Source of the DNA: Casp-actino8 sp001510455
Lineage (GTDB): Bacteria > Actinomycetota > Acidimicrobiia > Acidimicrobiales > Ilumatobacteraceae
Direction of reading: 5' to 3'
Assembly: GCA_027592035.1 (NCBI GenBank)
Contig: JAQCIK010000021.1
Coordinates: forward strand, 1 to 36,191
Length of the DNA: 36,191 nucleotides
Under the pieces are notes generated by a model. The model searched no databases. It saw nothing but the letters and a program-made list of their open reading frames with translations, and had not been told where the DNA came from. A program made the position numbers and the translations under genes. Below, piece after piece: positions 32,115 to 36,191 of this stretch (positions are counted from its first letter, which is position 1; every line of letters begins with the position of its first letter).

Positions 32115-32935
32115 AACGCCGCTGCCGAGCCCTCGGGGGGATACCCGACGTCCCACAAACAGAGTCCGTGCGGGGGGGCCACCTGACCGGCCCCCTCCCG
32201 CCTGCGTCCCCGCAGGATCGACGACATCTCTCCCGGCGTGATCTTGCCCTGGCCGACGTCGACCAGGGTGCCGACGATCGAGCGAACCATCTGGTGACAA
32301 AAGGCCGTGGCCCGAATCCGACACTGGAGAACTCGGGCACCACGCTCACTCGTCAGGTCGTACCAGTCGATCTCGAGGAGGCGACGCACCATGGACGGCT
32401 CGACCTGCCCGGGTTCGACCTTGGGCCGACGGCAGAAGGCCGAGAAGTCGTGTTCACCGATCAACGGATCGGTGGCCATACGCATGAGGTCGAGCGAGAG
32501 CGGGGTCGCAACGTGCCACGACGTCTCGGCGATGAAGGGGTCAGGCGTCGGATCGTTCAGGATCGTGTAGCGGTATCGGCGCCAGGTGGCCGAGAAACGA
32601 GCGTGGAAGTCGTCGGACACCACCTCGGCCGAACGAATCACCACCGACGGCGCGCACATCTTGCTGAGACGTCGCGGCAGACCTTCGACATCGACATCGA
32701 CCGGAAGGTCACAACTGACGACCTGTCCCCAGGCGTGCACGCCGGCATCGGTTCGACCGGCCCCCACGATCTCGATCGGCCGTCGAGCGATCGTCGACAG
32801 TGCATCCGTGATCACGCCCGCCACCGTCACGACTCCCTCGTTGACCGCGAAGCCATGCAAACCACGACCGTGATAGGCCACCAACAGGCGAACCCGCCTC
32901 ACGGCGGGTTCGACGGAAGATTCGATGATGGCCAC
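32084..32935 (-). CDS. truA: tRNA pseudouridine synthase A
   Basis: A 283-residue enzyme making pseudouridine at tRNA positions 38-40. The catalytic Asp63 lies in GAGRTDAGVHAWGQVV. RRYRYTILNDP, HDFSAFCRR and FCHQMVRSIVGTLVDVG are family motifs, with the C-terminal GLCLWDVGYP. GTG 32935 is chosen: GAGGGG lies 9 nt upstream, and longer versions would overlap rplQ. It follows rplQ by 19 bp, the usual rplQ-truA pair. Its last codons form one arm of the inverted element before rplM. Confidence 0.95.
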   Translation of the reverse strand: MAIIESSVEPAVRRVRLLVAYHGRGLHGFAVNEGVVTVAGVITDALSTIARRPIEIVGAGRTDAGVHAWGQVVSCDLPVDVDVEGLPRRLSKMCAPSVVIRSAEVVSDDFHARFSATWRRYRYTILNDPTPDPFIAETSWHVATPLSLDLMRMATDPLIGEHDFSAFCRRPKVEPGQVEPSMVRRLLEIDWYDLTSERGARVLQCRIRATAFCHQMVRSIVGTLVDVGQGKITPGEMSSILRGRRREGAGQVAPPHGLCLWDVGYPPEGSAAAFSGADSSLGR

Positions 32936-32954
32936 GGGGACGAGCCCCTCGGAA

Positions 32955-33326
32955 TCAGACGAGCTCGACGCGCGCCATGGGGGCGTTGTCACCCTGACGC
33001 GGACCGAGCTTCAGGATCCGCAAGTACCCGCCGTTGCGATCGGCGAAGCGCGGCGCGATGTCGGAGACCAACTTGCTCGTCATCTCCTTGTCACCGAGGT
33101 AGGCCTGGAGCTGACGGATGCGGTGCAGGCTGGCGGCATCGCCGTCCTGAGCCTTCTTGGCCTTCGTGATGAGCTTCTCGGCGATCGGACGAAGGGCTTT
33201 GGCCTTGGCCTCGGTGGTCTCGATCGACTCAGCGGCGAACAACGACGCGGCCAGGTTGGCCATCATCAGTTTCTGGTGAGCGGAGCTGCCGCCGAATTTG
33301 CGGGCTCGGCGAGGTGTTGCGGGCAT
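32955..33326 (-). CDS. rplQ: 50S ribosomal protein L17
   Basis: A 123-residue protein. It begins MPATPRRARKFGGSSAHQKL and has MMANLAASLFAAESIETTEAKAKALRPIAEKLI and a GGYLRILKLGPRQGDNAPMARVEL end. AAGGA lies just before ATG 33326. It follows rpoA, as usual. Confidence 0.98.
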   Translation of the reverse strand: MPATPRRARKFGGSSAHQKLMMANLAASLFAAESIETTEAKAKALRPIAEKLITKAKKAQDGDAASLHRIRQLQAYLGDKEMTSKLVSDIAPRFADRNGGYLRILKLGPRQGDNAPMARVELV

Positions 33327-33351
33327 GGTTGGTCCTTTGTTCTTCCGTGGC

Positions 33352-34284
33352 TCAGCCGCGCAGCGACAGGCCGCGCTCGTCGAGCTTCTGCTTCACTTCG
33401 TCGAGGCTCTTCTGGCCGAAGTTGGTGATGTTGAGAAGGTCGTCCTCGGTCTTTTGCAGGAGCTCACCGATGGTGTTGACCTGCGCACGCTTCAGACAGT
33501 TGCGCGGACGCTCGGACAGATCGAGATCTTCGATCGCGATGTCGAGGTCGGGACTCGCCGCACCGGCCTGGATCACCTCACCGAGTTCGAGACCCTTGGG
33601 CTCCTCGGAGAGGTTGGCCACCAGGTCGACCAGGTTGCGCAGGGTGGCTCCGGCCGAAGCGAGGGCCTCACGCGGCGTGATGGTGCCGTCGGTCTCGATG
33701 TCGATGACCAGGCGGTCGTAGTTGGTCGACTGCTCGACTCGCGTCGGCTGCACGTCGAACATGACACGACGGACCGGCGAGAAGATGGCGTCGATCGGGA
33801 TCACACCGATCGTTCGGTTGCCAGCTTCACGATCGGACGACATGTAACCACGTCCCTGAGCGACCGTGAGATCGATGGCGAGTCGGCCCTTGCTGTTCAC
33901 GTGGGCGATGACGAGCTCGGGGTTGAGGATCTCGATGTCGGCCGGGCACTCGATGTCGCCCGCCGTGACCACGGCGTCACCACGAACATCGAGACGCAGA
34001 ACGACGTCCTCATCGGAGTGCGAACGAAGGACGATGTCCTTCAGGTTGAGGATGATGTCGGTGACGTCCTCGGACACTCCGGCGATGGTGTCGAACTCGT
34101 GGAGAGCTTCGTCGAACTTCACGGTGGTGATCGCCGCACCGGGGATCGACGACAACAACGTGCGTCGCAGAGAGTTACCGATGGTGTGGCCGAAGCCGGG
34201 CTCCAAGGGGCCGACAGCGAAACGCTGACGATTGTTCGATTCGTCGTTGTCGGCTTCGACAGTGGGGCGCTGGATGACGAGCAT
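33352..34284 (-). CDS. rpoA: RNA polymerase alpha subunit
   Basis: A 310-residue subunit. The N-terminal assembly domain holds GPLEPGFGHTIGNSLRRTLL, where the dimer forms, and SVSEDV-like loops. An acidic linker follows, and the C-terminal domain (about 245-310) has DLDLSERPRNCLKRAQVNTIGEL and NFGQKSLDEVKQKL. That part binds UP-element DNA and activators. It lies between rpsD and rplQ, the standard alpha operon. Confidence 0.98.
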   Translation of the reverse strand: MLVIQRPTVEADNDESNNRQRFAVGPLEPGFGHTIGNSLRRTLLSSIPGAAITTVKFDEALHEFDTIAGVSEDVTDIILNLKDIVLRSHSDEDVVLRLDVRGDAVVTAGDIECPADIEILNPELVIAHVNSKGRLAIDLTVAQGRGYMSSDREAGNRTIGVIPIDAIFSPVRRVMFDVQPTRVEQSTNYDRLVIDIETDGTITPREALASAGATLRNLVDLVANLSEEPKGLELGEVIQAGAASPDLDIAIEDLDLSERPRNCLKRAQVNTIGELLQKTEDDLLNITNFGQKSLDEVKQKLDERGLSLRG

Positions 34285-34334
34285 GATGTCTGTTCCGTTC
34301 GTGAGAGGCCTGCGGGTCGTTCAGTTGGTGGGGA

Positions 34335-34952
34335 TCACTTGGAGTACAACTCGACGATGAGCTGCTCGCGCACCGGCACGTCGATGTGCTCACGCGCCGG
34401 CTCGGTGCGAACGGTGACCTGCTTGCCACCGTCGCCACCCTCGAGCCAACCCACGAGGGAGCGGTCGAGTGTGTCGATGTTGTTCTGGATCACGATCATG
34501 TTGCGTGCCTTGGGTGACAAGGTGACGACGTCACCTGCCTTCACACGTGCACTCGGAATGTTGAGACGCTTGCCGTTCACGAGAACGAGACCGTGGCTCA
34601 CGAATTGGCGAGCCTGCGGACGCGTGCTCGCCCAGTTGGCGCGGTACACGACGTTGTCGAGTCGAAGTTCGAGCAAACGAAGGAGGTTCTCACCCGTCGG
34701 ACCCGAGAGGCGGTTGGCCTCGTCGTAGGTCTTGCGGAACTGACGCTCGAGGACGCCGTAGATGTACTTGGCCTTCTGCTTCTCCTGGAGCTGAGCCAAG
34801 TACTCGCTCGTGTTTCCACGACGACGGCTACGACCGTGCTGACCGGGAGGGAAAGGGCGACGCTCGAGAGCCTTACTGCCCTTCGCGTTCTCGAAGACGT
34901 TGATGCCGAGGCGACGCGAGAGACGCACCTTCGGACCGGTGTAACGAGCCAT
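34335..34952 (-). CDS. rpsD: 30S ribosomal protein S4
   Basis: A 205-residue protein. It begins MARYTGPKVRLSRRLGINVF and has the S4 RNA-binding domain region RLDNVVYRANWASTRPQARQFVSHG and VNGKRLNIPS. It lacks the N-terminal zinc-binding cysteines, so it is the zinc-free form. It is spaced 3 bp after rpsK and 50 bp before rpoA. Confidence 0.98.
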   Translation of the reverse strand: MARYTGPKVRLSRRLGINVFENAKGSKALERRPFPPGQHGRSRRRGNTSEYLAQLQEKQKAKYIYGVLERQFRKTYDEANRLSGPTGENLLRLLELRLDNVVYRANWASTRPQARQFVSHGLVLVNGKRLNIPSARVKAGDVVTLSPKARNMIVIQNNIDTLDRSLVGWLEGGDGGKQVTVRTEPAREHIDVPVREQLIVELYSK

Positions 34953-34955
34953 GAC

Positions 34956-35354
34956 CTAGTTCCTCTTTCGCTTCGGCATCTTGCAACCGTTGTGCGGAAC
35001 CGGGGTCACGTCCTTGATGCCGGTGACCTCGATACCGGTGTTCTGCAGCGAACGAATGGCCGTGTCACGACCCGAGCCGGGTCCCTTGGCCTGCACTTCC
35101 ACGCGGCGCATACCCTGCTCGAAGGCATCCTTGGCGGCCTTCTCGGCAGCCAACTGCGCGGCGAACGGTGTGCTCTTTCGTGAGCCCTTGAATCCGACGC
35201 CTCCACCCGAGGCCCAGGACACGACATTGCCCTCGACATCGGTGATGCTGACGATGGTGTTGTTGAACGAGCACTTGATGTGGCAGACACCAGTGGTGAT
35301 GTTCTTGCGCTCGCGCTTGCGGGGACGACGCCCACCGGGCTTCGGCTTGGCCAT
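34956..35354 (-). CDS. rpsK: 30S ribosomal protein S11
   Basis: A 132-residue protein. GVCHIKCSFNNTIVSITDVEGNVVSWAS and GFKGSRKSTPFAAQLAAEKAAK are conserved S11 segments. It ends DVTPVPHNGCKMPKRKRN. The gaps are 3 bp both to rpsM and to rpsD. Confidence 0.98.
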   Translation of the reverse strand: MAKPKPGGRRPRKRERKNITTGVCHIKCSFNNTIVSITDVEGNVVSWASGGGVGFKGSRKSTPFAAQLAAEKAAKDAFEQGMRRVEVQAKGPGSGRDTAIRSLQNTGIEVTGIKDVTPVPHNGCKMPKRKRN

Positions 35355-35357
35355 GGC

Positions 35358-35738
35358 TTACTTCCTCACTGCCTTCTTCTTGTTGGCCACGGTCTTCTTC
35401 GGGCCCTTACGTGAACGAGCGTTGGTCTTGGTGCGCTGACCGCGGACCGGGAGGCCCTTGCGATGGCGGACACCCTGCAGACACTGAATTTCGATCTTGC
35501 GCTTGATGTCCTGCTGCACTTCGCGGCGCAGGTCACCTTCGACCGTGATGTTCTGATCGACCCAACCACGGATCTTGTTGATCTCGTCTTCGGTGAGATC
35601 GCGCACACGTGTGTTGGGATCGAGACCGCACTCGGCACAGATCTTCTGCGCGGTGGGCTTGCCGATTCCGAAGATGTAGGTCAGAGAGATCTCCAACCGC
35701 TTCTCGCGGGGAATGTCGACGCCGGAAATTCGTGCCAT
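35358..35738 (-). CDS. rpsM: 30S ribosomal protein S13
   Basis: A 126-residue protein. It begins MARISGVDIPREKRLEISLTYIFGIG and has LTEDEINKIRGWVDQN and the S13 signature CLQGVRHRKGLPVRGQRTKTNAR. A lysine-rich tail contacts the P-site tRNA. It lies between rpmJ (21 bp gap) and rpsK. Confidence 0.98.
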   Translation of the reverse strand: MARISGVDIPREKRLEISLTYIFGIGKPTAQKICAECGLDPNTRVRDLTEDEINKIRGWVDQNITVEGDLRREVQQDIKRKIEIQCLQGVRHRKGLPVRGQRTKTNARSRKGPKKTVANKKKAVRK

Positions 35739-35759
35739 TGACTCGTTGCTGCTTTCTCT

Positions 35760-35873
35760 TTAGCCCTGACGCTGCTTGTGGCGCGGGTTCTCACAAATGA
35801 CCATGACGCGCCCGTGACGGCGGATCACTTTGCACTTCTCACAGATCTTCTTGACACTCGGTCGGACCTTCAT
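35760..35873 (-). CDS. rpmJ: 50S ribosomal protein L36
   Basis: A 37-residue protein, MKVRPSVKKICEKCKVIRRH and on to KQRQG. Cys11, Cys14, Cys27 and His32 are the zinc ligands, so it is the zinc-binding (C+) paralogue. It lies 22 bp after infA. The ATG at 35880 is out of frame; 35873 is the start. Confidence 0.97.
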   Translation of the reverse strand: MKVRPSVKKICEKCKVIRRHGRVMVICENPRHKQRQG

Positions 35874-35895
35874 CGGTCATCTCACTTCTTGTCGT

Positions 35896-36120
35896 TCACT
35901 TGTAGCGGTAGGTGATACGACCCCGGGTGAGGTCGTAGGGAGTCAGTTCGACTTGAACCTTGTCGCCGGGGAGGATGCGGATGTAGTTCATGCGCATCTT
36001 TCCGGAGATGTGCGCCAACACCTTGTGGCCGTTCTCGAGTTCGACCCGGAACATGGCGTTCGGGAGCGATTCGAGAATCGTGCCTTCCAGCAAGATGGCG
36101 TCGTCTTTTGGTTTGGCCAG
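35896..36120 (-). CDS. infA: Translation initiation factor IF-1, apparent CTG start
   Basis: An S1/OB-fold protein of about 74 residues that binds the ribosomal A site during initiation. After the start come AKPKDDAILLEGTILESLPN, FRVELENGHKVLAHISGKMR, NYIRILPGDKVQVELTPYDL and RGRITYRYK, matching IF-1 from end to end. The codon where Met should be is CTG at 36120, with AGGAGG (36126-36131 on the plus strand) 5 nt upstream. The frame stays open to the right edge, so a longer form from GTG 36159 cannot be excluded. But it would place the ribosome site inside the coding region and give a 13-residue extension unusual for IF-1. Confidence 0.93.
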   Translation of the reverse strand: MAKPKDDAILLEGTILESLPNAMFRVELENGHKVLAHISGKMRMNYIRILPGDKVQVELTPYDLTRGRITYRYK

Positions 36121-36191
36121 AACTGCCTCCTCGGCGGTCGAAATCAGGTGGCTGACCACGGCGCGACCAGAGGTCGCCCACAGGGCCGAGT

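Noticed and set aside
1..36191. tRNA or rRNA genes, CRISPR arrays, insertion sequences, prophage
   Set aside because: No cloverleaf-like segments, regularly spaced repeats, transposase or phage proteins were recognised; the content is chromosomal housekeeping.

Overview
The window is a gene-dense, high-GC bacterial chromosome segment. Every gap between genes is under 300 bp; the largest, about 230 bp, lies upstream of groES and holds control elements. The gene order from infA down to groEL on the minus strand is essentially the order known from actinobacteria such as Mycobacterium: infA-rpmJ-rpsM-rpsK-rpsD-rpoA-rplQ-truA-rplM-rpsI-glmM-glmS-(acpS)-nnrE/D-alr-tsaE-tsaB-rimI-tsaD-(dus-maf)-groES-groEL. 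With MurA carrying Asp in place of the catalytic Cys, CIRCE control of groES and widespread leaderless starts, this points to an actinobacterium, probably of the class Acidimicrobiia. The class is inferred; no rRNA gene is present to prove it.

Layout. (1) 1-8.65 kb: mnmA (cut by the left edge) and a cysteine desulfurase form a tRNA 2-thiouridine unit. Next come a methyltransferase, a GalT-family nucleotidyltransferase, an SRPBCC protein and Dps on the plus strand. An AzlCD branched-chain amino acid exporter, a GT4 glycosyltransferase and a minus-strand unit of Nfu-type scaffold, MeaB GTPase and enoyl-CoA hydratase follow. (2) 8.7-15.7 kb: a tiny membrane protein, murA, an MFS transporter with an unusual N-terminal domain, a three-gene minus unit (S9 peptidase, a two-repeat acidic protein, a C-terminal J-domain protein) and the class II fructose-1,6-bisphosphatase glpX. 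(3) 15.7-26.4 kb: groES-groEL under two CIRCE operators; maf, dus and the t6A genes tsaD/tsaB/tsaE with rimI; an SDR gene on the plus strand; alr, nnrE/D and acpS. (4) 26.4-36.2 kb: an enlarged glmS (1126 residues), glmM, and the ribosomal protein/RNA polymerase alpha cluster ending with infA at the right edge.

How they work together. GlmS and GlmM make glucosamine-1-phosphate, MurA commits UDP-GlcNAc to peptidoglycan and Alr supplies D-alanine, so cell-wall synthesis is linked to the translation machinery cluster. TsaB/D/E, MnmA with its desulfurase, Dus and TruA are all tRNA-modification functions.

Points worth a second look: a TANNNT -10 box only 6-8 nt ahead of an ATG or GTG start at 13 places, which predicts leaderless mRNAs; the enlarged GlmS with an insertion inside its glutaminase domain; a 15-bp word with a matching 47-nt inverted arrangement found both before groES and before rplM; an apparent CTG start for infA; and two small uncharacterised proteins, one with a clear internal duplication. 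I see no tRNA, rRNA, CRISPR, phage or insertion sequence.
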